From Nemertoderma westbladi (lineage: Eukaryota > Xenacoelomorpha > Nemertodermatida > Nemertodermatidae): a stretch of 64,000 nucleotides of DNA. The notes below the pieces were generated by a model that was not told where the DNA came from, made no database searches, and worked only from the letters and a program-made list of their open reading frames with translations. Positions 10,645 through 20,340 of this stretch are shown here, piece by piece (positions within the stretch are counted from its first letter, which is position 1; the number at the start of each line of letters is the position of its first letter). The translations under genes were made by a program, and so were the position numbers. The DNA is taken from assembly GCA_032718475.1 (NCBI GenBank), contig JAUCBJ010005958.1, positions 21,146 through 85,145 on the forward strand, given 5' to 3'.

Positions 10645-13600
10645 TTGGATGGTTTGTCTGGATCGATCGGTTTGTCTATTCGGTCAGTTATGTCTCAGGG
10701 CTCAGGGCAGTCGTCGTCCCAACGGTGCTGTCAGTGTGGGATCCGCGCTTGTACCACTTCTAGTCGTTGTCGTTGTGTCCGTGCCGGGCAACCCTGCACC
10801 AGCTGCTCGCCTTTGTCTGTTGGCAATTGCCTGAACCCGCATCTCATATCGGGGGCCTCCATTAGTCCCATAGTGGATGACACTCTGCCGCATGAATCCA
10901 CTGGCGACAACTCGGATGGGGATAGCTCGGATACTGATTCGTTTTCGAGTGCGATAATGCAGATAACTCAGATTCCCCGAGTCGTCGACACCGTTTTTCC
11001 TCCGTTATCTTTGCCTGGGAGTGCGAGTTCTCCTCCTTTCCCTACCACTGTGGAGCTTTTGGAGTCGGCCTTCGGTGGCCAGTGGTTAAACTCTCCTGGC
11101 TCTTCCACCGATCCGTATTGGGAGGCCAATTATTCCCGCCTCACCTGCCTTACTTGTTGCCAGTATATTGTGCCGGGTGGCAATGTGGGACGCAAAATCG
11201 CCGACTTAGTCGCTCGCGAGCTGGTATTTCTGACGGACGGTATCCACCCCTCGGAACGATCACTCTGTTGCGTGGCTACCATATTCCAGCGAGACCCAGA
11301 CGTGACAAAAAGTGCGGATATTCGGCGTACTATGCTGCGCCGGATTGGCATGTGGGAGCGAGAGGAGTATAAGCAGCTGGTGGTGGAGGCGGAGCGCTGC
11401 AGCTCCAAGTTCGCTAAGTCCCGGGGATCGGCAAAAGTAAACCCGGGTCGGTTGTATAATCGGAAAATACTGGTGGGACAGAATCGGGCGGCAGTTCGTC
11501 TCATTACCGAGAGGGACAGTGGTGGAATTTTAGACCCCAATTCCCAGGCAGAGGGGCGAGCACCTGGGATTACCGTACGTGAGGTTCTGGCGGAAAAACA
11601 TCCCCCTCAGATGCAGGTTTCGCCGGACGCGTTTGAACCCTGTGACGACCTACCAGCCTTCGAGGATGTCGACATTACTGGTCAGCACGTCCTCAAGGTT
11701 ACTCGAGTGCTACGTGGTGGAGCTGGTCCGATCGGCGGAGACGCCGAATTATGGAGTGCGTTGCTTACCCGCTACGAGGCGCACAGCTCCCGCCTCAGGG
11801 AGGCCGTCGCCGGGTTGGCTCGACGCCTCGCCAACTCGGTGGTACCTTGGGGCGAGATCCGCGCGCTGCGTGCCTGTCGCCTCGTCGCAATTGACAAGGA
11901 ACCCGGTGTCCGCCCCATCGGCATTGGGGAGGTCCTGTACCGGCTGCTGACTAACTGCCTCACAGCCGCCACCAAGATGGATTTCATCGTGGAATGCGGG
12001 GCGGATCAACTCTGTGCGGGTGTTAAGGCGGGTGTTGAGGGCGCCGTCCATGCGATGGCTTCATTGTATGAGGACGACTCCACCGAGGGGATGCTCCTCG
12101 TAGACGCCTCTAATGCCTTTAACAGTTTGAGTCGCCCCGTGGCCCTGTGGAATGCGCGGGTCTACTGGCACCGGTGTTCCCGTTACCTCTTTAATGCATA
12201 CAACGGCCACGCCGCTCTCTTCTTACAAGGGTCTGATGTACCGCTCTGGAGCAGGGAAGGGTACACCCAGGGCGACCCGGCCGCCATGCTTGGGTATGGC
12301 TGTGGGACCCTTCCCATGATACGGAGGCTACGGGACATCCGGAGACCTGAGTGTCCTGGCAACCCGCCGTCGTCCCTACCTGGCATCCCTTCGTCGACCC
12401 TGCCTGGTAACCTGCCGTCGACCCTGCACGGCGACTCGCCATCGACCGTACCCTGCAACTCGCTGTCGACACTATCCGGTAACTCGCCGTTGACCTTACC
12501 CGGCAACCCGCAGTCGACCCTACCCGGCAACCCGCCGTCGACGCTACCCGACAACCCGCTGTCGACCCTACCCGGCAACCCGCCGTTGACCCTATCCGGC
12601 AACCCGCCGTCGACCCTATCTGGTAACCCACCGTTGATCCTACCTGGCAACCCGCCGTCGACCCTACCCGACATCCCGCCGTCGACCCTACCCGGCAACC
12701 CGCTGCTGACCCTACCCGGCAACCCGCCATCGTCCCTGCTTGGCGACCCGCCGTCTACCTTACCCGATAACCCGCCGTCGACCCTACCCGGCAACCCGCC
12801 GTCGACCCTACCCGGCAATCTGCCGTCGACCCTGCCTGGGGACCCACTGTCAACCCTACCCGGCAACCCACCGTCGTCCCTGCTTGGCGACCCGCCGTCT
12901 ACCTTACCCGATAACCCGTCATTGACCCTACCTGGCAACCCGCCGTCGACCCTACCTGGAAATCCGCCGTCGACCCTGCCTGGTGACCCGCCGTCAACCC
13001 TACCCGGCAACCCGCCATCGACCCCGCCTGGCGACCCAACACCGCACCACCAAAGACAGTGCTGGTATGCCGATGATGCCTCATCTGCTGGTTCCCTCGC
13101 TGGTGTGCTCCGTTGGTGGGAGGAGTTGCTCCTCAGTGGACCCCGAATTGGGTACAACCCGGAGCCCACCAAGTCCTACTTGGTGGTGAAACCGGCGTAT
13201 GTTGAGCAGGCACACGAGATGTTTGGGAGGTCGGGCGTTCGGATCGTCTCCGGTCACAGGTTTCTGGGCGGTTATGTTGGTGATTCCCAGGGGCTACGGG
13301 GTTTCATCGCGGAGAAAGTTGCGGGGTGGGTCTACAGTATCGGTAGATTGGCGGAGGTGGCCGAGGATTATCCCCAGACCGCTCATACGGGAATGTCCCG
13401 CTGCTTACAAGCGGAGTGGGACTTCCTGCTCCGGGTGGTTGAAATCGACGATGAGGATTTGGCTCCGATCCGGGAGGCGCTGCAGCACAGTTACATCCCG
13501 GCATTGTTCGGGATACCCCTTGGTGCTGTTGACGAAGACTTGGTTCTTTTGCCAGTCCGACACGGTGGGATCGGGATTCGGGACCCGTTAATGCGACGGT

Positions 13601-14592
13601 GCCACGCTAGAGAGGCGTCGCTGGCCGGCACAGCTGGGGTGGTTGATGCGCTGCTGTCGGACCGCCCCCTCCAGGTCGCAGACCACGCCACGTGTCTCGC
13701 GTCGGCCCTCGCTGAAAGCCGCATTACCCAAGAAGCGGCTTACAAGGCGAGACTGGAGTCCGCCCTCCTCGCTGTTCCTGCCGAACGGCGCCGCACGGTG
13801 GAGCGCACGGTCTCCCACAAGACGGGAGGGTGGCTGACCGCTCAGCCTTCGGCGGTGGACCACACCGACCTGGACCCCGAAGTGTTCCGGGACAACCTTG
13901 CCTTGCGGTATGGGTTGACGCCGCCCGGCCTCCCGGCTAAGTGCGAGGGGTGTGGGGAGTCTTTTTCGACGTCCCACGCCCTTAATTGCAAGTCGGGGGG
14001 CTTGATTATCAAGCGGCACAACGAGGTGCGGGAGGTCTTCGGGGACTTAATCGCGTCCGCGTTCGGGGGCTCGTGCGTCCAGCGTGAGGTTACGCTGGCG
14101 TCCGGCTACCTGGACAGACAGGGCCGCGAGGTGGGTGGAGTAAGGGCGGACCTTCTGGCGAGGGGAGTCTGGGCCGAACAGAGGGTGGCGTCATTTGACA
14201 TTGCGGTTGTAAACGCTGACGCCCCCTCTTATGTTAACCGGTCCCTAGACTCCGTTCTCCAGCAGAGGGTCCGCGCCAAGAAGGTACACTATGCCGCAGT
14301 GTGCGAGGACCGTCGGATCTCCTTCACCCCCCTAGTCGGAACCACCGACGGGGTGTGGTGCAAGGAGGCCGATATCCTAATCCGCCACCTCGCGGAGACC
14401 CTGGTGGCCCGGCAGCGTGGGATGCGCGAGCGAGGCCTAGCCTGTGTGCTGGGCGGAGTGCGGAGGCGCCTATTGTTTGCGCTGCTGCGCTCAAACTCCC
14501 TGTGCCTGCGTGGCGGTAGGCGGCCATGGAGGGCGCTCGGGTTTGGGGACGGTGCCGGTCTGCGGGGGTTTGACCTCCAAGACCGGTACTGA
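10645..14592 (+). CDS. Retroelement polyprotein: Cys-rich N-terminus, reverse transcriptase, CCHC knuckle, restriction-like nuclease
   Basis: A single 1315-codon frame of high GC content in AT-rich surroundings. Residues 28-62 contain nine cysteines (28, 29, 31, 36, 42, 44, 51, 54, 62), probably a metal-binding DNA- or RNA-contact module. The RT palm follows: motif A with Asp487 (LLVDASNAFNSL), motif B at 540-545 (YTQGDP) and motif C YADD at 808-811. Residues about 571-800, between motifs B and C, are a 24-bp minisatellite encoding roughly 29 octapeptides of the LPGNPPST type. A zinc knuckle C1100-x2-C1103-x7-H1111-x3-C1115 precedes a nuclease-like pattern: Arg1167 and Asp1169, Asp1185, Lys1212/1213. 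RT, then CCHC, then restriction-like endonuclease is the order found in R2-type non-LTR elements. The RT itself is of a divergent metazoan type that I cannot name. The frame is open throughout, so the copy is young or was recently active. Met16 is an alternative start. No poly(A) tail is seen downstream. Confidence 0.8.
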   Translation: MDGLSGSIGLSIRSVMSQGSGQSSSQRCCQCGIRACTTSSRCRCVRAGQPCTSCSPLSVGNCLNPHLISGASISPIVDDTLPHESTGDNSDGDSSDTDSFSSAIMQITQIPRVVDTVFPPLSLPGSASSPPFPTTVELLESAFGGQWLNSPGSSTDPYWEANYSRLTCLTCCQYIVPGGNVGRKIADLVARELVFLTDGIHPSERSLCCVATIFQRDPDVTKSADIRRTMLRRIGMWEREEYKQLVVEAERCSSKFAKSRGSAKVNPGRLYNRKILVGQNRAAVRLITERDSGGILDPNSQAEGRAPGITVREVLAEKHPPQMQVSPDAFEPCDDLPAFEDVDITGQHVLKVTRVLRGGAGPIGGDAELWSALLTRYEAHSSRLREAVAGLARRLANSVVPWGEIRALRACRLVAIDKEPGVRPIGIGEVLYRLLTNCLTAATKMDFIVECGADQLCAGVKAGVEGAVHAMASLYEDDSTEGMLLVDASNAFNSLSRPVALWNARVYWHRCSRYLFNAYNGHAALFLQGSDVPLWSREGYTQGDPAAMLGYGCGTLPMIRRLRDIRRPECPGNPPSSLPGIPSSTLPGNLPSTLHGDSPSTVPCNSLSTLSGNSPLTLPGNPQSTLPGNPPSTLPDNPLSTLPGNPPLTLSGNPPSTLSGNPPLILPGNPPSTLPDIPPSTLPGNPLLTLPGNPPSSLLGDPPSTLPDNPPSTLPGNPPSTLPGNLPSTLPGDPLSTLPGNPPSSLLGDPPSTLPDNPSLTLPGNPPSTLPGNPPSTLPGDPPSTLPGNPPSTPPGDPTPHHQRQCWYADDASSAGSLAGVLRWWEELLLSGPRIGYNPEPTKSYLVVKPAYVEQAHEMFGRSGVRIVSGHRFLGGYVGDSQGLRGFIAEKVAGWVYSIGRLAEVAEDYPQTAHTGMSRCLQAEWDFLLRVVEIDDEDLAPIREALQHSYIPALFGIPLGAVDEDLVLLPVRHGGIGIRDPLMRRCHAREASLAGTAGVVDALLSDRPLQVADHATCLASALAESRITQEAAYKARLESALLAVPAERRRTVERTVSHKTGGWLTAQPSAVDHTDLDPEVFRDNLALRYGLTPPGLPAKCEGCGESFSTSHALNCKSGGLIIKRHNEVREVFGDLIASAFGGSCVQREVTLASGYLDRQGREVGGVRADLLARGVWAEQRVASFDIAVVNADAPSYVNRSLDSVLQQRVRAKKVHYAAVCEDRRISFTPLVGTTDGVWCKEADILIRHLAETLVARQRGMRERGLACVLGGVRRRLLFALLRSNSLCLRGGRRPWRALGFGDGAGLRGFDLQDRY
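12355..13044 (+). repeat. 24-bp coding minisatellite inside the reverse transcriptase
   Basis: About 29 head-to-tail copies of a 24-bp unit resembling CCGTCGACCCTACCCGGCAA plus four bases, 690 bp in all. The length is a multiple of three and no copy breaks the frame. Units vary (GAC for AAC, TTG for TCG), and a larger block containing CCGTCGTCCCTGCTTGGCGA repeats at about 12727 and 12869, showing block duplication. Long open frames on the minus strand over this array are by-products of the repeat. Confidence 0.95.
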
Positions 14593-15699
14593 ATCCAAGT
14601 TTTAGACTTGTGTTTGGTGGAGGGATGTAAAAATTCTTACTAAATTTAATTTTGGTGGTGGTGGAAATTAAAATTAAAAATTGTATTTGTACAGGATAAC
14701 TCCAAAATTTAAATTTGAATTACATAATTTGTACTTTTGGTAAATAATTAAATAATATTTCGAGGCTTAGAAGCGAAACATTTTCATATATTATATCTTT
14801 ATTGTGGTTGACTGTGGTTATTAATCTTATTCTGTCTTATGTAAGACAAAGTTATTTTATTTCCTACTGTACATAAATAGCAAAATGAACATTGTTACAG
14901 TATTACCGTAGTACAGTGCAACACAATCTGAATTACCGGTAGTGCATTAGTAGGCCTATATTTTCTATCACGAATTATGAGAAACAAATAAATACTGTAG
15001 TAATAAATCACTTCCGAATGAGAAGAATTCATCCATTTCAAAGGCTTTTCAGACAGATGTATAGCTCGAGAAAGGATGCGATGTAGTGATAGCAATCATT
15101 AGTGAGTCAGCTTACGTCGACATAGCAACGAAATGCAGCGGATTAATGGAATAAATTAAATATATACTGTACGCCTCTACACGATAATATGGACAGCTGT
15201 GACATATCTTAACATAGTGTAGCATTCAACAGTTAATCTATTCTAATTCATAGGGAAGTGAAACCAAGACTTAGGCTGTTTGGTGTGGAAAACATTTTAA
15301 ACTATCGATTGTTTCATTTAATTGGGTGGTGACAATTCAAAAACATTTGAGGGGATTATCGACGGAAATAATTCCACAGTTAATTACTCCCGAAATAAAA
15401 CTGTTACCTTTCTATTGACTTTCGTTTATTGTTTGGGTTGGAACAACGTGGATTTGACTTCCTATGTTTTTTTCATTTATAAATAAAATTATGTTAAAAA
15501 TACTCTTTGTTGAGGCGTGTCAAATCGATAAAAGTAATATTTTGCTATTAATAACTTTATTACAGTACTTAATTACATATTACATTATGACCCAAACGAA
15601 AACAGTATGTGCCATGGCAAAACTCTGAGGTTACTTGTAAGAGAGAAGATCTTAAGATAACCTACAAACTTAAAACCGAACAACCAACAACCGAAAACA
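14593..15699. other. Intergenic sequence after the retroelement
   Basis: The first 50-100 bases are probably the element's 3' untranslated region. The remainder is AT-rich, with TAGGCCTA at 14951 and, at about 15400-15450, a divergent copy of the dispersed sequence containing TTTATTGTTTTGG. No gene is seen. Confidence 0.3.
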
Positions 15700-15876
15700 T
15701 TAATCGTATTAAACCCCGGGGGGGGGGGGGGGGTAAATATGAACCCCCCCGTGGTTTATTTGTTATAATTCTAAAACAAACGCAGTTGGGAATCTGAAAT
15801 TTTTTGACTTTTCCTAAAAATCTATTGTTTAATATGTTATAGTACATTATGATAATGCTCTCCATGGCGAAAAATA

Positions 15877-15962
15877 TAGGCTCGAACCCGGTACCTAGGT
15901 TTCAAACTTCCGGTTATCATCAGCCGAGTGTGTGTCCTCTAAGACCACTGAGCTACCAGGGC
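15877..15962 (-). ncRNA. tRNA-like SINE head (minus-strand arm)
   Basis: The minus strand reads GCCCTGGTAGCTCAGTGGTC, a good RNA polymerase III A box, and about 55 bases later GGGTTCGAGCC, a B box. A normal anticodon arm cannot be drawn and the acceptor 3' strand is incomplete, so this is a tRNA-derived promoter module and not a working tRNA. Confidence 0.5.
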
Positions 15963-16070
15963 GGTAGAAGATTTATTCGCTATGGAGTGGGCTACGTTGT
16001 ACTTTCCTATGAGTGATTGAAAAAAGGCCTAAATATGATAGCCCACTCCATAGCGAATAAATCTTCTACC

Positions 16071-16165
16071 GCCCTGGTTGCTCAGTTGTCTTAGAGGACT
16101 CACACTCGACTGATGATAACCGGAAGTTTGAAACCTAGGTACCGGGTTCGAGCCCCAATAGGGGC
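16071..16165 (+). ncRNA. tRNA-like SINE head (plus-strand arm)
   Basis: Starts GCCCTGGTTGCTCAGTTGTC and ends with GGGTTCGAGCCCC followed by AATAGGGGC. The first five bases pair with the last ones as an acceptor-like stem, and both A and B boxes are present. At 95 bases it is as long as a class II tRNA, but no clear anticodon stem is visible. It is the inverted partner of the arm at 15877-15962. Confidence 0.5.
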
Positions 16166-17135
16166 GGTTGATATTTTTCGCTATGGAGGAGCATTATCAT
16201 AATGTACTATAACATATTATATTTAATTCGCCGTCACCCACCCCACAACAATTCATTTATAAAAATCTATTGTCTTCCTAGTAGTGAAAACCGTTTTCAA
16301 AAATATTGGGTAGATTTCGAATTATCGCACCATTTTTTAACCCTACTTTTGGCACTTTTTTGAGGCGTGTTTTGAAAATTATATTTCATTAAATATGATT
16401 TGTAACATCTCTATTTTTGATTTACACCGGTTTTTTGGTGTTAGCTATTGTATGGAATTCATATAAATTAATTTAGAAGTTTAGTTGTTTATAAGAGATT
16501 TAGATTTTTGTTCTGAATTCAATGGAATATATAATTATCGAACTAGACATCTTAAACTTGTATTTTTCGGAAGTGGGTGCAAAATGTGGTGCTAGCACCA
16601 AATTTTGAAAACCATCAAATATATCAATTGATTGTGTCACCTTGTTTTTTGCGTTATACGGGTTTGTGAGTGTTCTGAATTGAATGGAATCAGTAAAAAT
16701 TTCCTAAGAGTTTTCAAACTTGTATTTTTCGCCGGTGGGTGAAAATTGTTGTGCCAGCACCAAATTTGAATCTGAAAATATGAATTTATAGAATCTTATA
16801 AGTGAATTTAAAATTTTGTGTTCTAACTGAAAAGTGCTGGTTACTTGTTTTTTTCATTTTTTTCCCACGCAGAGAGGACTAAACAGCTATTTATAGTAAT
16901 CATATCCTTTTTAAATATTTTCCAATGAATTTTGCGCCCCAGAAAACCTGTATTGAAAAACAATTAGCCGAAAAATGTAACTTTCAAATTTTGTGAAAAT
17001 TGTGCACTACTTGTAATTTTTGTGCTGCAATATAACCACCCCAGTACATTTTTTCGAAAATGTTTTTGGTCGGATCCAGACTAGTGATACCTACGTACAA
17101 ACAAAAAATCAGACGTTTTTGTAAAAATTTGTTGA

Positions 17136-18748
17136 GAAGTGGAAAAATCACTTCAGCAACTTGCTTGGGCAGCCACCAAACATCGAGGTCAGCCCTACAA
17201 GGAAAATACATGACAAGACACTACACTATCTATAGAAACAGGGGACTTCACACTTGCCGAACTCCAAAGAAGCATTAAAAGCATGTCCAATAATAAATCG
17301 AGTGGATTAGATGAAATCCCAGCGGAGGTATGGAAAACCGGAAAACCGGAAAACAGACCATTATTGAATGTTTGCAACCGGATGTTAAAAGGGGAAAAGC
17401 CAACACCAATTTGGACTAAAGGTCAACTAAAGCCTCTTCCCAAGAAAGGAGACCTCGGCATACCAACAAACTATCGTGGGATCTGTCTGCTTGTGGTAGC
17501 TGCCAAAATATACAATAAAATGATTCTATATAAGATTAGGCCTCACATAGAGAAACTACTGCGTAAGAGCCAAACGGATTTCGACCAAGTAGATCAACAA
17601 TAGCTCAGATACTTGCACTACGGAGAATGATTGAAGGAATTAAGTCAAAGAATCTCCCCGCAGTCATGACTTTTGTGGATTTCAAGAAGGCATTCGACTC
17701 CATCCATAGAGTTAAAATGCTTGAAATCCTAAGAGCTTATGGAATACCAGAAGTAATTGTTGCTGGCATTGGATTGTTATATTGTGACACAGAAGCGCAG
17801 GTACTCTCACCAGATGGTGAAACTGAGTTTTTCTCAATCCTGGCTGGCGGACTGCAAGGTGAGACATTAGCACCATTACTATTTGTAATTGTGCTGGATT
17901 ATGCGATGAGGACGGCCACAAAGGGTGAAGATCTGGGATTCCACTTAAGAATGCAGAAGCAGTATAAATCCGGCAACTACAGTCACAGACACCGACTTTG
18001 CGGATGACATCGCCCTGCTCTCTAATACGCTAGCAGATGCACAGCTTCAACTAAATAAAGTGGAGAGGGCTGCTAAGGAGGTTGGATTGCATATAAATGC
18101 TACCAATACCGAATTCATGACCTTTAATGTTGATGGAAACCTGACAACCATTGATAATAATCAACTAAGGAAGGTCGACGACTTCCAGTACCTTGGATCA
18201 TGGATAGAGAGTAGTAAAAAGGACATAGAAGTTAGGAAAGCAAAGGCTTGGGTAGCTCTATCAAAAATGGATACCATCTGGAAATCAGATCTCACCAGGC
18301 ACCTGAAGACTAAGTTATTTCAAGCCACAGTGTAAAGTGTATATTTATACGGGGGTGAGACCCGGACACTGACTAAATCACTTGAACAACGAATTGATGG
18401 TTGCTACACACGACTACTAAGGGCAGCCCTAAACATCAGCTGGAGACAACACATGACAAACGCCGAGCTTTATGGTACAATACCACCTGTATCAACCACC
18501 ATCCGTGAACGCAGATTAAGATTCAGTGGGCACTGCTGGCGAAGTAAAGACGAGGTCATACCAGATCTACTTCTCTGGCAACCAACTCATGGAAAGCGTA
18601 GCCGTGGACGACCTGCCATAACATATGTAGATCAACTTGAAAGGGATACTGAACTTGGGAGAAACGAAATTGCGACAACTATGGAGAATCGGGAAGCCTA
18701 GAAGGATCTCATTTCCACTGTCCGAGTTCGCTCGACCTAGTAGTAGTA
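17136..18748 (+). pseudogene. RTE-like LINE, decayed reverse transcriptase (family B)
   Basis: Broken frames encode successive parts of a non-LTR RT. At 17283-17603: SSGLDEIPAEVWKT, LKPLPKKGDLGIPTNYRGIC. At 17627-18007: motif A FVDFKKAFDS and motif B GGLQGETLAPLLFVIVLDY. Motif C, TDFADDIALL, lies at about 17985 in a shifted frame. At 18060-18335 is the DDFQYLGSWIESSKKDIEVR block and at 18453-18701 the C-terminal RERRLRFSGHCWR and GRPAITYVDQLERDTELGR. At least three frame changes and a stop make it inactive. The 3' end is CTCGACCTAGTAGTAGTA. The endonuclease half is absent because the copy is 5'-truncated. It abuts the truncated piggyBac-like element. Confidence 0.85.
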
Positions 18749-20260
18749 CATTATGATTTACCGAGAGAAAGCCGCCCCAATATTAGATTATTACAACAAC
18801 ATATCCATTGGGTAAGAAAGTGGAGGAGAGCCAGCCCGTCTCTTAATTTTTTACTTTATATTACGCGATCAATTTTCACTCATCTCGTCATGAACCCAAC
18901 ATGTATGTAACCTTTTGTTAAATTTGTTGGCTATGCGTTTGCGGTTGTTTGGGCGGAGTGTGGTAGGCCTACACTTTTCACACTTAAATATTTTGGTTGT
19001 GAAATGTTACAGGGCATAGCTATCTGAGATATTTCATTTATATTTTATTATGAGAGGAAGAAGAACATACAACGTTATTTACTATATATGTAACAAAATA
19101 ATTGTTTTCGGGTTTAACTTGGAAGCCTCCCCAAATAGTTGATATACAATTATATTTAAAATTATTTCCATGGTCATGGTCATTCACCCGTCTTTAGTTA
19201 GAAATTTGTTTGCATGAAAGACAGTTTAGTTTAGTTTTTACTGATTTATTATCTCTTATCTGACTGGGGTAATAATAAAGGATAGGATAAATGGAAGCAA
19301 AGTGTGACAGTAACAAATATTTCCCCGTCACCCTAGCATGTCTTAAGTATATGATATATCAAAGGGGGAAGTTTGGATTCACTGCATAAATGCAGTTCAC
19401 CAAACTTCCCCCGAATGCACACTGTAACTTCCCCCTTCCCCCAAATACCCACTGTTGAATTAATTTGAAGCGATATAATAAGTACAAAATTGTGCGAGTT
19501 TTTAATTGTGTGGTCCATTTGTTATTTGATCTCTATTTATTATTTAAAGTGCATTTAATATCACACTGGTTTTTAGAATATTATACTATACAACCTTATG
19601 TTTTATTAATTTACCCAATCGAAGCCTCATAAGGGCCGGTTATTTGTACGCATATCCCCTAATGCGCTCAGTAAGGTTCAAACAACATATTAATATGAAA
19701 ATAAAGTATCTGCAAAGAAAATAACCCAATACTATATAATTTGACCTTATTAAAAAATTTGCACTTTTGCACACTTATTTGTACAAATGCACTTTAGCAG
19801 ATCGTAATGGTGGCTCTTATTTAACAAACTTATGTTTATCCTCTACCGATCTACGATGGTGTATGATCAAGTGTCAGTCGCTAAAAGTGTCAAAAATCCA
19901 ATTTAATAAATCTCGATTTGCGATTTTGGACCATATTCATGGACATTTTAAGTCACTTTATAGACATAAAAAGTTAAACAAATGTTACGATTATAGTTAG
20001 AAATCATTCCAAACTACATTTTAATCCAAAAAATAACATTCTACGATGAATAGAACTGGAAATAATAGTGTTTGAAATATCGAAAAAATGTCCACTATTT
20101 AAGTGCATTTTGCACTAAGTGCTCATAAGTCTTTTCCCAAGTTTTATCCTATTTCACACACTACAATCTATTCTCTGTCCAATGAAAAAAGTTTCAGATT
20201 AAACGGCCCTGTAGAACCGAAGTTATTTATGTTTAAAAATAGTCACTCGAAAATTTCAAA
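18749..20260. other. Intergenic sequence with a small hairpin at 19362-19408
   Basis: AT-rich and without genes. At 19362-19408, GGGGGAAGTTTGG and CCAAACTTCCCCC are inverted around an inner ACTGCATAAATGCAGT palindrome. The remainder shows no motif I can identify. Confidence 0.3.
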
Positions 20261-20264
20261 TTCT

Positions 20265-20340
20265 CTTGGTCACATAGTCTAGTGGTTATCAATCACGTTA
20301 ATGAAACCTAAGTTCGCGGGTTCGAAATCCAATATTGACC
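20265..20340 (+). ncRNA. Decayed tRNA or tRNA-derived repeat
   Basis: Reads GGTCACATAGTCTAGTGGTT (D-arm/A-box like) and, 30 bases on, GCGGGTTCGAAATCC (a B box with one extra A), ending TTGACC. The first five bases pair with the last five, giving a 76-base tRNA-like outline, but the anticodon arm is weak (3 bp). Probably a pseudogene or SINE head. Confidence 0.35.

Larger units (their letters stand above)
15829..16259. mobile_element. Fold-back insertion with tRNA-like arms and 14-bp target duplication
   Basis: The insert is bordered by TAAAAATCTATTGT at 15815-15828 and again at 16260-16273, so its limits are exact. Its two arms, each about 180 bp, are inverted copies joined by a loop of roughly 50 bp near 15990-16045. 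Each arm contains a tRNA-like segment. A duplication of this length suggests insertion by target-primed reverse transcription, as for SINEs, and not a cut-and-paste transposase. Confidence 0.75.
15704..17135 (-). mobile_element. piggyBac-like element, second copy, truncated and interrupted
   Basis: The reverse complement matches 6580-7996 over most of its length: the same GTGCTAGCACCAAATTTTG, GGCGCAAAATCCATTGG-like and GTAGTGCACAATTTTCA words appear. TTAA is kept at 15700-15703, but the terminal CCC has decayed and a 16-base G run (15718-15733) sits in the subterminal region. The other end is lost: similarity stops near 17135, where RTE sequence begins. A 431-bp fold-back insertion with tRNA-like arms splits it at 15829-16259. 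Confidence 0.75.

Noticed and set aside
12183-13172. 329-codon minus-strand frame (GGLPGRVD repeats)
   Set aside because: It is the antisense of the 24-bp coding minisatellite. The period keeps both strands open; there is no domain and the plus-strand frame has the RT motifs.
16111-16140. CTGATGA ... GAAAC in the tRNA-like fold-back, resembling a hammerhead
   Set aside because: The stem II pairing is only three bases with a terminal mismatch and stem III does not form. The segment is explained by the tRNA-like arm.
20265-20340. Functional tRNA gene
   Set aside because: The anticodon stem is too short and the T loop has an extra base, so it is kept only as a tRNA-like remnant.
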